64,000 nucleotides of DNA from NCBI GenBank assembly GCA_910579175.1, contig CAJTTB010000011.1:14222-78221 (forward strand), written 5' to 3'. This DNA is from an uncultured Oscillospiraceae bacterium (lineage in GTDB: Bacteria > Bacillota > Clostridia > Oscillospirales > Ruminococcaceae). The notes beneath the pieces are model-generated. The model was not told the DNA's origin. It saw nothing but the letters and a program-made list of their open reading frames with translations, and searched no databases. Shown one piece after another: positions 1 through 9,600 of this stretch (positions within the stretch are counted from its first letter, which is position 1; every line of letters starts with the position of its first letter). Made by a program: the position numbers and the translations under genes.

Positions 1-83
1 ATAAAGGTGTCAAGTTCATCAAAAGAGTTATCAGCCGAAATAAATATCCAGCGTTCTTTACTGATTGAATTTACTTTATACAT
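1..83 (-). CDS. N-terminal fragment of an unidentified protein, runs off the left edge
   Basis: An open frame begins with ATG at 81-83 and runs leftward out of the window. A GAGGTGA ribosome site lies a few bases upstream. Only about 27 residues are visible (MYKVNSISKERWIFISADNS then FDELDTF). I do not recognise a family from this little sequence. The start site looks genuine because of its spacing from the ribosome site. Confidence 0.5.
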   Translation of the reverse strand, partial: MYKVNSISKERWIFISADNSFDELDTF

Positions 84-373
84 AGATTTCACCTCGCAAA
101 TGATTTATCCTTTAGTTTATCCCTGGGTGTCGTTAGCATTACATTACTTAGTTTTTGAGACGGAACTTTCATTCAAGTCTGTATGATATCAAGTTTTGAA
201 TCTATATAATGTCATTTGTTGTAATTCTCTTGAGAAATTTCGTCTGTTTTGTATTTCTCAATTTGTTCTGCCCGAGTAGTAAGCATGATAAATATAAATT
301 TATTTGTTGTTGATTTGCTTATTTTATTTCTTCTGTCTTAATTTGGCACCCACTACACTTTGCCACTGGATAC

Positions 374-402
374 TTGTTAGCAGGTACCTTTTCTGTTATA
401 AT
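374..402 (+). promoter_or_regulatory. Putative sigma-A promoter for the Ntn hydrolase gene
   Basis: A perfect -10 hexamer TATAAT (397-402) follows a TTGTTA -35 (374-379) with a 17-base spacer. It sits about 35 bases upstream of the gene at 438. Confidence 0.5.
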
Positions 403-437
403 CAGAGCAAAAAATCTAGCTTTGGAGTAGGATAATT

Positions 438-1514
438 ATGATACAAAAAGAGAAGAAAACAATCCTTCGGATTTTAATGGGGATAGGCATAGCTTTGCTG
501 ATTATTTTCATCACAACACTTATTTTATTTTGGAATGAACTGCGCTCTCTTATGTCGTTGAAAAAAATCGACGATTATGGAATGTATCAAATGACCTATC
601 ATGGCGACTATGGCTTTGATGAATTTCTAGAAGTTGGCGCTTATCATGATGCGGATATTGAAGCCTTTATTACAAAGCGGTTGTTGAAAGGGTTGCCAAT
701 AGATTTGGGCGTTACAGGAGACGGCTGCACTGCTTTTGTTGTCAAGAACGAAAACAAAGACATTCTATTTGGAAGGAATTTTGATTTTACATATGCTCCA
801 TCTTTACAGCTCTATACTACACCTGATCATGGGTATGCTTCGGTTTCCACCGTCAATCTTACCTTTGCAGGATATTCAGAGAATAATTTGCCAGACGGTT
901 CATTTTTTGATTGTTTTTTGACCTTGGCTGCACCATTTCTTCCATTTGATGGAATGAATGAAAAAGGGCTTGCAATTGCCTTACTTGCAGTACCAGAAGC
1001 GGAAGTTCCCCATCACCCAGATAAAGTAACGCTAAATACCACCACTGCAATTCGCCTTGTACTTGATAAAGCGGCTACCATAGAAGAAGCCATTACGTTG
1101 TTAAAACAATATAATATTTATTTTTCTGGGGATATCAAGTGTCATTATTTGATTGCTGATGCGAGTGGGCATTCTGTCATTGTAGAATATGTCAATCAAA
1201 AGCTTTGTGTCGTTGAAACACAGCAAGAATATCAAATCGCTTCTAATTTCATAGCTTATGACGAATTGAATATTGGAGAAGGCTTTACAGAATTTGAACG
1301 TTATGACAAAGTGCAAAACACAATAGAAACAAATGAAGGTATCCTCGAGGAATCTCAAGCAGTTCAATTATTGGCTGATGTTGGTGTTTTTGACGGTGAT
1401 ATGGACAAGTTGCAATGGAGTGTTCTTTATAATCTCACAACTGGTCATGGGAAGATTTTTGCAAATCGGAAAATGAATCATATAACAGAATTTTATCTCA
1501 GTACAGATAAATAA
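438..1514 (+). CDS. Membrane-anchored linear amide C-N hydrolase (choloylglycine hydrolase/acylase-like Ntn family)
   Basis: The 358-residue protein has one N-terminal membrane segment (about residues 11-30). An Ntn-hydrolase core follows with the motif GDGCTAF (Cys97) and then GRNFDF. This is the signature of choloylglycine hydrolase, penicillin acylase and acid-ceramidase-like linear amide hydrolases, which use the Cys as nucleophile. In this family autocatalysis or Met removal exposes the Cys. Here it is internal and preceded by a long leader, so processing would be needed. The active domain would lie outside the membrane. The substrate (bile salt, N-acyl amino acid or other amide) cannot be told. 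GGAGTAGGATAA precedes the ATG. It is a single gene with its own promoter. Confidence 0.75.
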   Translation: MIQKEKKTILRILMGIGIALLIIFITTLILFWNELRSLMSLKKIDDYGMYQMTYHGDYGFDEFLEVGAYHDADIEAFITKRLLKGLPIDLGVTGDGCTAFVVKNENKDILFGRNFDFTYAPSLQLYTTPDHGYASVSTVNLTFAGYSENNLPDGSFFDCFLTLAAPFLPFDGMNEKGLAIALLAVPEAEVPHHPDKVTLNTTTAIRLVLDKAATIEEAITLLKQYNIYFSGDIKCHYLIADASGHSVIVEYVNQKLCVVETQQEYQIASNFIAYDELNIGEGFTEFERYDKVQNTIETNEGILEESQAVQLLADVGVFDGDMDKLQWSVLYNLTTGHGKIFANRKMNHITEFYLSTDK

Positions 1515-1768
1515 TCATTCGTTGATTTTTAAGTAAATTTTCCAGTTGTAAGGGACTTTCTCCAACAAATAGAATTGTTGATTTTATAGGATTTGTTATA
1601 GGTATAGCAACATCTTGGCAACAGAAAACCACCAAGCTACCCTTCGTATTTACTTACTCTTTTCTTGCTTATAAAAGGTTTTGGGGCAACTTCTTATACA
1701 TTAGAACTATCATATCATACAGAAATGAAATTTAAATACTTAAAATACAAATGAATCATCAAATAAAA

Positions 1769-1806
1769 AAACAATGTATATCGCAGAAAAACGATATACA
1801 TTGTTT
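1769..1806. terminator. Bidirectional hairpin terminator
   Basis: A 15-bp perfect inverted repeat (AAACAATGTATATCG and its complement, 8-base loop) lies between converging genes. A-rich and T-rich flanks on either side fit termination from both directions. Confidence 0.7.
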
Positions 1807-1922
1807 CTATTATAAATCCGTCTATCAACTGTTACATTTAGTTTTTTGTTCTATTTTCCGATTGTTGTAAAACCAAATGGTACCAGTTTTTCTGTATGAT
1901 GATGGAATCTTGCAAACACCTG

Positions 1923-2090
1923 TTATGCCAATCCACAATCATCATAATCTTTCCATTTATCATGATATGCTTTATCACTTAAAAAGCGATAGACCAAATA
2001 GACAGCTGTGGTAGTCACTGCCACAAGACCCAACACAAGAGATATAACCGAAAAGACATTTGTAGAACTTCTTTTTCTTTGTTTTTCCAT
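1923..2090 (-). CDS. Small single-pass membrane protein, 55 aa
   Basis: The frame has ATG at 2088-2090 preceded by AGGAGAGGTGAACC, a strong ribosome site. The product begins MEKQRKRSSTNVFSV. It then has a hydrophobic stretch of about 20 residues (ISLVLGLVAVTTTAVYLVYR) and a short charged tail. The positive N-terminus predicts N-in topology. I do not recognise the family. It follows ppk on the same strand and may be its last co-transcribed gene, with the hairpin at 1769-1806 as terminator. Confidence 0.6.
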   Translation of the reverse strand: MEKQRKRSSTNVFSVISLVLGLVAVTTTAVYLVYRFLSDKAYHDKWKDYDDCGLA

Positions 2091-2186
2091 AAAGGTTCAC
2101 CTCTCCTTTCTATGTTTTATAATAAGCAAAACCATAAATAATGTCAATCAAAGTTTGTCGTTTTTCATGAAAAATTCACGTCAAAC

Positions 2187-4361
2187 TCATAATTCCTTAT
2201 TTTTTAAATGCTTTTGTGAACCAGCTTGCTTTTTCACCTTACGGACTTTGGTTCGATAGGTCACCTTGTGGGCACTCACTTTATTTTCCTGTACCTGTTG
2301 TGCCTGTTGATAAGCCAGTTTAAATAATTTTTCTTGGGCATTGAGCAAAGGAGGGGTCGGATTTTCGATGTGTCGATAAATACCATCAAAGCCCTGTATC
2401 CTTCTCTTTTGATTATCATTCATCATAATATCCAAAATATTGAGAATTCGTTCTTTGATTTTCAAAGAATGAACTGGTGCTGCAACCTCTACACGGCGCT
2501 CGGTATTTCGGGTCATAAAATCCGCAGAAGAAATATAAATTTTTTGCCGTTCTCCAAGACCAAATACCAAAATGCGGGAATGCTCCAACAGACGTCCAAC
2601 AATGCTATAGACTTCAATATTTTCGCTATATCCCTTCACGCCTGGTTTAAAACAACAAATACCGCGCACCAACATTTTAATCACAACGCCTGCACAGGAA
2701 GCCTCAATTAGTTTATCAATCAGCACTTTATCTGTAACAGAATTCATCTTTAATAAAATCTGTGCCGGCTGTCCGCTTTTTGCAAAAGCAATTTCTTTGT
2801 CAATCAGTGCAATCACTTGAGGTTTAAAACACAGTGGAGCAACCAGCAAATGGGAAACAGATTCTACAACAGAACCCATAAATAGACTGTTAAATACAAT
2901 AGAAGCATCTGAACCAATTTCTTTTCTGGCTGTCATCAAGGATAAATCCGTATATAATTTGGAGGTCTTTTCATTGTAGTTTCCAGTACCAATCTGCGTA
3001 ATATATTCGATTTTGTTTCCGTTTCGGCGTGTAATCAAAAGTAACTTAGAATGTACTTTATACCCCGGTAAACCATAAATGACATTACATCCTGCCTCTT
3101 CTAAACGCTTAGACCAATCGATGTTGTTTTCTTCGTCAAAACGGGCGCGCAATTCCACTACAACACTGACATCAATTCCGTTTTCCGCTGCATTGATCAA
3201 TGCATTGATAACCTTAGAATCCTCCGCCACACGATAAAGCGTAATTTTAATGGCAATTACCTGCTCATCATTTGCCGCTTCATTTAACAAGCGAATAAAT
3301 GGAGTAATAGAATGATATGGATAATGTAGTAAAATATCCTCTTTTTGTATCTGAGAAATCATGGATTGTTTTTCATCAATCTGGTTGGAACGTTGAGGAA
3401 GCAATGGATTGAAAAACAAATCCTCATGATTCTTAATTCTCTTTTCTAAAGAAAAGACAAAAGACATATCCAAAGGGCACTCGTCAATAAACACTTGTGC
3501 TTTTTCAATACTGAACTGTAGACAAAGATAATTCAAAAGATCATCACTGATAGCACTGTGCAATTCCAAGCGAACTGGCGTTAGTTTTTTGCGCTTTTTC
3601 AATAACTCTTCCATCGCGTCACGATAATCAAAATCCACATCTACCATTTCATCTTCTACATCAATATCAGCATTTCGAGTGATTCTAAAAATCATTTTAT
3701 CTACTACTTGATGCTTATTAAAAACCAGCTCTGCAAAAAACCAAATCAAATCTTCTACCAATACAAATTGAATACCCTCTTGTACAGGTAAAAAGATCAA
3801 GCGATTAAAATATCCACTTGCAGGGATAATACCCAGACGCACTGTATTCCCCTTGGTGGCAAGGTGTACCCCTACATAAATTTCCTTATTCTTTAAAAAT
3901 GGAAATGGTTGGCGTTTATCAATGATTTGTGGAGAAATCAAGGGGGCTATTTCCTTTTCAAAGTATAATTTCAAATAATCAAACTGCACTGAAGTCAAAT
4001 TTTGCATGTCAATATGTTCAATGCCCTGTTGGGCTAGCTCTTGTAAGATTTTTTCATAAGATTGCGCCTTTCTGGGAAGCAACATTCTAATTCCCTGATA
4101 CACCTTAGCCAGTTGTTCTTTGGCAGTCAATTTTGTTTTAGAATCATATACTGTCTTTTTCAGCAGTGCTTGATCGAATAAACTTCCAATACGAACCATT
4201 GAAAATTCGTCCAAGTTGCTTTGAAAAATGGCAATAAAGCGCAAACGCTCATACAAAGGCACCGATAAATCTTCCGACTCCTCCAATACGCGCTCATTAA
4301 ATTGCAACCAACTCAACTCTCGATTGGTATAAATATGTTCATTACTCATATCCACTATCAT
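2187..4361 (-). CDS. ppk1: Polyphosphate kinase 1
   Basis: This enzyme reversibly transfers the gamma phosphate of ATP to polyphosphate. The 724-residue length is normal for the family. The N-terminal domain begins NRELSWLQFNERVLEE. The catalytic PLD-like domains contain YKVHSKLLLI (the phosphorylated His), GTGNYNEKTSKLYTDL and LEHSRILVFG (the second conserved His). The C-terminus is a Lys-rich tail. It overlaps the upstream ppx gene by 4 bases (ATGA), so the two are translationally coupled. Two in-frame starts are possible (MIVD or MSNE, 12 bases apart). The first fits the overlap better. Confidence 0.95.
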   Translation of the reverse strand: MIVDMSNEHIYTNRELSWLQFNERVLEESEDLSVPLYERLRFIAIFQSNLDEFSMVRIGSLFDQALLKKTVYDSKTKLTAKEQLAKVYQGIRMLLPRKAQSYEKILQELAQQGIEHIDMQNLTSVQFDYLKLYFEKEIAPLISPQIIDKRQPFPFLKNKEIYVGVHLATKGNTVRLGIIPASGYFNRLIFLPVQEGIQFVLVEDLIWFFAELVFNKHQVVDKMIFRITRNADIDVEDEMVDVDFDYRDAMEELLKKRKKLTPVRLELHSAISDDLLNYLCLQFSIEKAQVFIDECPLDMSFVFSLEKRIKNHEDLFFNPLLPQRSNQIDEKQSMISQIQKEDILLHYPYHSITPFIRLLNEAANDEQVIAIKITLYRVAEDSKVINALINAAENGIDVSVVVELRARFDEENNIDWSKRLEEAGCNVIYGLPGYKVHSKLLLITRRNGNKIEYITQIGTGNYNEKTSKLYTDLSLMTARKEIGSDASIVFNSLFMGSVVESVSHLLVAPLCFKPQVIALIDKEIAFAKSGQPAQILLKMNSVTDKVLIDKLIEASCAGVVIKMLVRGICCFKPGVKGYSENIEVYSIVGRLLEHSRILVFGLGERQKIYISSADFMTRNTERRVEVAAPVHSLKIKERILNILDIMMNDNQKRRIQGFDGIYRHIENPTPPLLNAQEKLFKLAYQQAQQVQENKVSAHKVTYRTKVRKVKKQAGSQKHLKNKEL

Positions 4362-5260
4362 TCCTTTCCCTTATCCAACATGTTTTGTTCTAACAAACTT
4401 ATCAGATATCCTTCACGAACACTATTAGATGTATATTTTATTCTGGAAACTCCAAAGAAATTACAAACTTGATTTACCACCAACATTCCAGGGATTACTG
4501 TTTTTAACCGCTCTGGTTGAATAGCCTGTATTTGTTGTTTTGCCCATTGTGGAAAAGACAAACAGCGTTCTATCATATTTTGTAACTCCAATGTAGAAAA
4601 GTCGTCTGATTGACTACTTATTAAGTATCTTGCTGTTCTGACAGAACCCCCCATAAAATAAATACATTCTGGGGAAAAATTTGGCTTTTGACAAGTTGTA
4701 CTTAGCATCTGTGCCACATATTCTTCTAAACATCTTGCCTGTTGCACTGTGGGCAGTTGGTCAGATACAAATTGTTGATACAACTTGAGTGAACCCAAAG
4801 GAAGACTTTGATGAAATATGCTTCTTTGCTGTTGCAAACAAAACAGTTGTAAGCTTCCTCCACCCAAATCGCCGCCAATCCATTCGGATTCTGAAACAAC
4901 CGTCTGCATACTCAACAGATTGAAATGAGCTTCTTGTTTTCCTGTCAGCGGTTGAATTTGTATTCCCGTTGCCTTGAATACTTCATCAACAACCTGCTTT
5001 TGATTTTGAATATGCCGCAATGACGCTGTAGAAAAACAAGAAAGTAAATCCACTTGTTGTTGCTGGGCAACTGTTTGATACATTTTGATTGTTTGAATTA
5101 TTTTATCAATTCCCTGTGTTGTCAATCTATCATTTTGAACATGATTAATAATATAAGTATAATTGGCATCATAAAAACAATTTTGATACTGTTTGTTATG
5201 ACATTGATAAATATTCATTTTAATGGTATTGGATCCCAAATCAATTAATCCAATTTTCAA
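4358..5260 (-). CDS. ppx: Exopolyphosphatase / guanosine pentaphosphatase (Ppx/GppA family)
   Basis: This is a sugar-kinase/actin-fold phosphatase that releases phosphate from polyphosphate ends or from pppGpp. The N-terminal phosphate-binding motif is LIDLGSNTIKMNIY and the second is GGDLGGGSLQLF. The frame stays open further upstream. I place the start at a TTG (5258-5260) because AGAGGTG lies 6 bases before it and the protein then begins MKIGLIDLGSN, as in homologues. It is about 300 residues, the short form without a C-terminal HD domain. It overlaps ppk1 by 4 bases, so synthesis and breakdown of polyphosphate share one transcript. Confidence 0.9.
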   Translation of the reverse strand: MKIGLIDLGSNTIKMNIYQCHNKQYQNCFYDANYTYIINHVQNDRLTTQGIDKIIQTIKMYQTVAQQQQVDLLSCFSTASLRHIQNQKQVVDEVFKATGIQIQPLTGKQEAHFNLLSMQTVVSESEWIGGDLGGGSLQLFCLQQQRSIFHQSLPLGSLKLYQQFVSDQLPTVQQARCLEEYVAQMLSTTCQKPNFSPECIYFMGGSVRTARYLISSQSDDFSTLELQNMIERCLSFPQWAKQQIQAIQPERLKTVIPGMLVVNQVCNFFGVSRIKYTSNSVREGYLISLLEQNMLDKGKE

Positions 5261-5526
5261 ATTTTTCACCTCTATTGCAGTATATATCATTAGTATACCA
5301 AATTTTACATCAATAAGCAAAGAAAAGATTACCATAATTTATGTAAATGGTCTGTAGAAAATGTAAATTACTCTGCTTTTCATAATAGGAGATTGGTGGT
5401 GGAATCGTAAAATCACAATCCATATCTGAAACCGAAACTAGATAGAAAAGACCAAAACCATATGTTACAATAAAGTGGATAAGCAAGCAAATTTTAACAT
5501 AAAAAATTAGGAGTAAAAATGTAACA

Positions 5527-6060
5527 ATGAAAAAGATATCATATGATTTATTTCGATTTGAAAATGAATTGATAAAACGATGTAACATATCTAAAAATCG
5601 TTTTCATAAAGTTCGCAATACCCAGTGGAAAAGGATATATCAGACAATCACCGAAACATATGCCGATAAAACAAAAACATGGAAAAACGGTTTACATTGG
5701 GCTAATACAAATGGCTATAGTCCCAAGAGTATGAAATACTTTTTGGGGTGTTATCCAGTTGATTATGCAACATGGTTTTGTCATCTGCCTCAAATGATAT
5801 CAGATGATGATATGGTTTACTTTTTAATTGATAAAGGCGGTGATTGGCATTTGGGCGAAACGTTTTGGATATTTGAAAGCGCTATACCTGAGTTAGTCAA
5901 GGCGCTTAATTTGTTAAATCAAACCACCTTTTTAGAAACTGGTTGGTCAGATTATTATATTGTTTCCAAAAAATTTCAATGGATCATCGGTTTTAATCAT
6001 CATAATATCATTTCTTGTATTGGAAAAGGATTACACCTTGATTGTTTTAAAAATACATAA
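5527..6060 (+). CDS. Hypothetical protein, 177 aa
   Basis: I do not recognise this protein. It is soluble, without signal peptide or membrane segments, and rich in aromatic residues (many W, Y and H). The region GGDWHLGETFWIFESAIP and the tail look like a compact globular domain. The size and composition resemble small immunity-type proteins, but no diagnostic motif is seen. AGGAG lies about 13 bases before the ATG, which is rather long spacing. A related-looking frame remnant follows at 6123-6278. Confidence 0.6.
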   Translation: MKKISYDLFRFENELIKRCNISKNRFHKVRNTQWKRIYQTITETYADKTKTWKNGLHWANTNGYSPKSMKYFLGCYPVDYATWFCHLPQMISDDDMVYFLIDKGGDWHLGETFWIFESAIPELVKALNLLNQTTFLETGWSDYYIVSKKFQWIIGFNHHNIISCIGKGLHLDCFKNT

Positions 6061-6122
6061 GCATTTGTCCATTTTAGACATCATGAAAACTCCCAAAATC
6101 ATGAGGGTAAAAAGGTATCTGA

Positions 6123-6278
6123 AAGATTGCTGGTGGTGAATGGATTTGGCATTTTATAGATGGTCTTTTAGTCTATTACCCGAATACAAATCGCAAAACA
6201 AGAAAAATTGATTTAATATATTACTATGATAAATTTACAAATTATTGTAAAATAATTTATGTCTTTCTGGAAAATTGA
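6123..6278 (+). pseudogene. Possible 3' remnant of a small gene
   Basis: An open frame without a start codon encodes about 50 residues with a protein-like composition (GGEWIWHFIDGLLVYYPNTN, then a basic tail) and ends in TGA. It resembles the style of the preceding hypothetical gene (GGDWHLGETFW). It may be what is left of a paralogue. This is weak evidence. Confidence 0.3.
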
Positions 6279-6616
6279 GATAAATTTATAAAAAGTAGTA
6301 AATAAAAAAATAGATTGCAGAATGTAGTTGACTTTTATACTTATTTCAGATATCATCATATTATAAATAAAGTTTTTTTGTTTGGTGAACATATTTTTTG
6401 TTTATAAATTGTGATTTGATAGGCAACTGATATTCGGTTCGTAATATAGTATTCCGTTCATGATGATTACGGCATTGACCATTGTGTTTGACCTGTATTG
6501 CAAATTGAAGATCAGTTTTCTTTTTAAAATGATTTATAGATAGACTCAGTTGTTGATAGCTGAGTGGTTGATAACTAAGCGAACAAATGTTTTAAAATCT
6601 AAGAAAGGGTGATTAT
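6279..6616 (+). other. AT-rich intergenic region upstream of the M60 peptidase gene
   Basis: No gene is seen. Just before the ribosome site there is an imperfect tandem repeat around TTGATAgCTgAG / TTGATAACTAAG (6552-6580), with CTCAG/CTGAG half-sites. This could be an operator for the downstream surface-protein genes. AAGAAAGGGTG precedes the GTG start. Confidence 0.3.
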
Positions 6617-9600
6617 GTGAAAAAACCAATTGCAGCATTGCTAATTCTTTCTATGTTGCTTTCGACTTCTGCTAACACTGTAGTTTGTGCTACCGAAAGT
6701 AATTCAAATGAACCAGAATTGTCCCAGCAACCTGTAGAAGCCTCAGATGACAATCAGCAATCAAACGGTAATACATCTTCATCGTCTTCCGAAAAAACGC
6801 AGGAAGAAGAAAAAGACCTATCTCAAGACACTTCTTCTGATACGCAAGCTCCTATAGAACAACAGCCTAAAGAGGAAGAAACTGTTTCATCCCCATCTGA
6901 TGAAACTCAGCAAGGGGAGACAGACCCATCTGAAAGCGCCCCTTCTGATGTTTCACAAGAAGAGCAAAAAGACCCATCCGAAGACACTTCTTCTGATGTT
7001 TCACAGGAAGGAGAAAAAGACCCATCTGAAAGCACCCCTTCTGATGTTTCACAAGAAGAACAAGCACCTACAGAAGAGGAATCAAAGTCTCCCAAACAGG
7101 AAGAGGAAACAGAATCCACTCCATTTACAGGGGGTGCGCAACTGGAAATTCAGCTCAGTAGCTGGAAAGCAGGTGTAAAACCAGTTTTCTCTATAGATGG
7201 TGTTGATTTATCAGAACAAAACGGTGTATATACTTATACAGACGCTTTAGAAAATGATGCAAAAGAAAAAACAGTACAATTGACCATTCGTGGAAATGGT
7301 TTTGTTACTTATGAACAACAGGTTGTTTTACAAAAAGGTGGAACAACACGTTTGGTATTTACAAATGATGCCTCTATTTTATCTGATAAAGAAGGGGTGG
7401 TCAATCCAGGATTTTTGCTATTTGGAGACGTAAATGGCGATGGCAGTATTGACGATGCCGATTTTGCTCAGATGGCACAACAGGTAGAAGCACAACAAAC
7501 TTCTCTGACACAACTTGCCCTGTTGCCTTATATGAAATCACAAAAAGAAATTCAGGCAAAACCAGTAATTGCACTGATGTCCGATACCATAGCAGAAGTC
7601 AAACCAGATGAAAAGACAGAGTTATCTGGAGATATCACTGGTTTGCTCACCGGTTCGGGAAATGGTGTTTCCCTATCTGCAAAAGATGGTGAATTGATTT
7701 CTGAAAATAATCCTGTCAGCCTAACCATGCATGTAAAAGACGATGTTGCTTTGATAGATGGTTTTGTCATTTCTGCTCCACAACACAATGCTCCAACTGC
7801 TGGTACGATTGAAGTGACATTAGATGATGGCAGTGTTATCTCTTTGCCAATCGAAAGTGGCGTTGCTCCAATGTCTCGCATGGCAAGAGCAGCAGCAACC
7901 GTAACCGTTGAAGAAGACGGTTCTATTGTTGTAAATATCGGTACACAAATTGCCATTAAAAAGGTAACCATCACCGTTACCGAAACTTCTGGAAGCAATA
8001 AACTTGCTGAAATTTCCAGTGTAGAATTTTTAAACGGAATGGAAAACCGCATTCCAGAACCAGAATTAAATATTCCTACCAATCTAAAAGGTGAACCAGG
8101 AAACGAATCATTTATAGTCAGTTGGGATGCTCAGAGAAATGTTACCGGATATCAAATTCATGTGACAAAAGATGGCATTACACAAACATATACATCACAG
8201 ATCAATCGCTTTGCTGTAGTAAGTTTTAATGAAAAAGAATTGCTCAATGGAGAAACCTATGAAGTTCAGGTACAATCTGTCAATGGAGATTGGAGTAGCC
8301 CACTATCCGAAAAAATTGAAGTAACTCCACAGGCTACCAGAAAACCACCTGCTCCAGAAGGTATCGGTCTAAAAGCTGGTGCTTCTTATATCGATGTTTC
8401 TTGGAAGAAGATGAAAGACACCAATACATATCAGCTGTATTATCGCAAAAAGGGAGAAGAAACCTATCAGCAAGTAGATGGGCTGACAACAACTTCATAC
8501 AGAATTACAGGTTTGGAAAACGAAACAGAATATGAAATTTACTTGACAGGTACCAATCAGTTGGGAGTTGGAGCTGCTTCTGCTACCCATGTAGCGAAAA
8601 CAGCCTCTGTAGATCCAGCAATTACACCAAACTATAAGCTAATCAATGTTCCAAATGAAGATGGACAGACAACTGCGCATATCGAATCCATATCCTATCC
8701 TTCTTCTGCACCAGAAAACGAATTTGCTATCGCAGATAACGATTACCAAACTTCTTGGATCTTAAAGAGTTGGGATGGAGGAGGATTCAACCCAGGTAAA
8801 CCATCCCCAATTATCACATTTGATCAGGCTTATGAAATGAACCGCTTAGTCGTTGTTCCAGATGACGCACAAGTACATGGTTATTCTTATGCAAAAACAC
8901 GGTATTGGGACGAAGACGGAAACGTATATACACTTGATGGACAATTCACAAGAAAAACCAGTTCTAATGGAAAAGTTTATTATGAATTTGACTATCATAA
9001 ACCTTTTAAAGCGAAAAAGATTCAGGTAAACTTTGCACTGGATTGGGCTTATGGCGATGGACAAATTTCTATTGCAGAAATGAAGTTCTACTATTATGAC
9101 AACATAGAAGCAGATATCAATGCCCTATATACCGATGATATGCATATTGTTTTGAAAGAAGATGTGACACAAGAAACAATTGACGCATTAAGAGAAAGGG
9201 TCAACACACCAGACGAAGTCAGTGGAGAGTTACATCCAAAACATGAATCACTTATGATGGAACTGGATGCAGCAGAAGATATCTTAAACAACCAAGCAGA
9301 TTATCAGATCATTCGTTTAGATCAGACATTGACTGCAAAAGGATCTACTTCATTTGCCTTCTCATTAAATGATTTCCAACCATTAAATGTTGTTGCAGGC
9401 GAGGGAGATGAATTGATAGTCTTTGCTGGTCAGGAAGGTACCACCGCTGGAACCAAATTGCCAATACAGATAGTCTTTGCACAATATCATGGAGAGTCCA
9501 GTGCATGGCAAGCAGAAAGTGTTCAGTTGGTACAGGGTAAAAATGTCATTACAGTACCAAAAATCTCTTCCAGCATAGCCAATGAACAGGGCGGTAGTAT

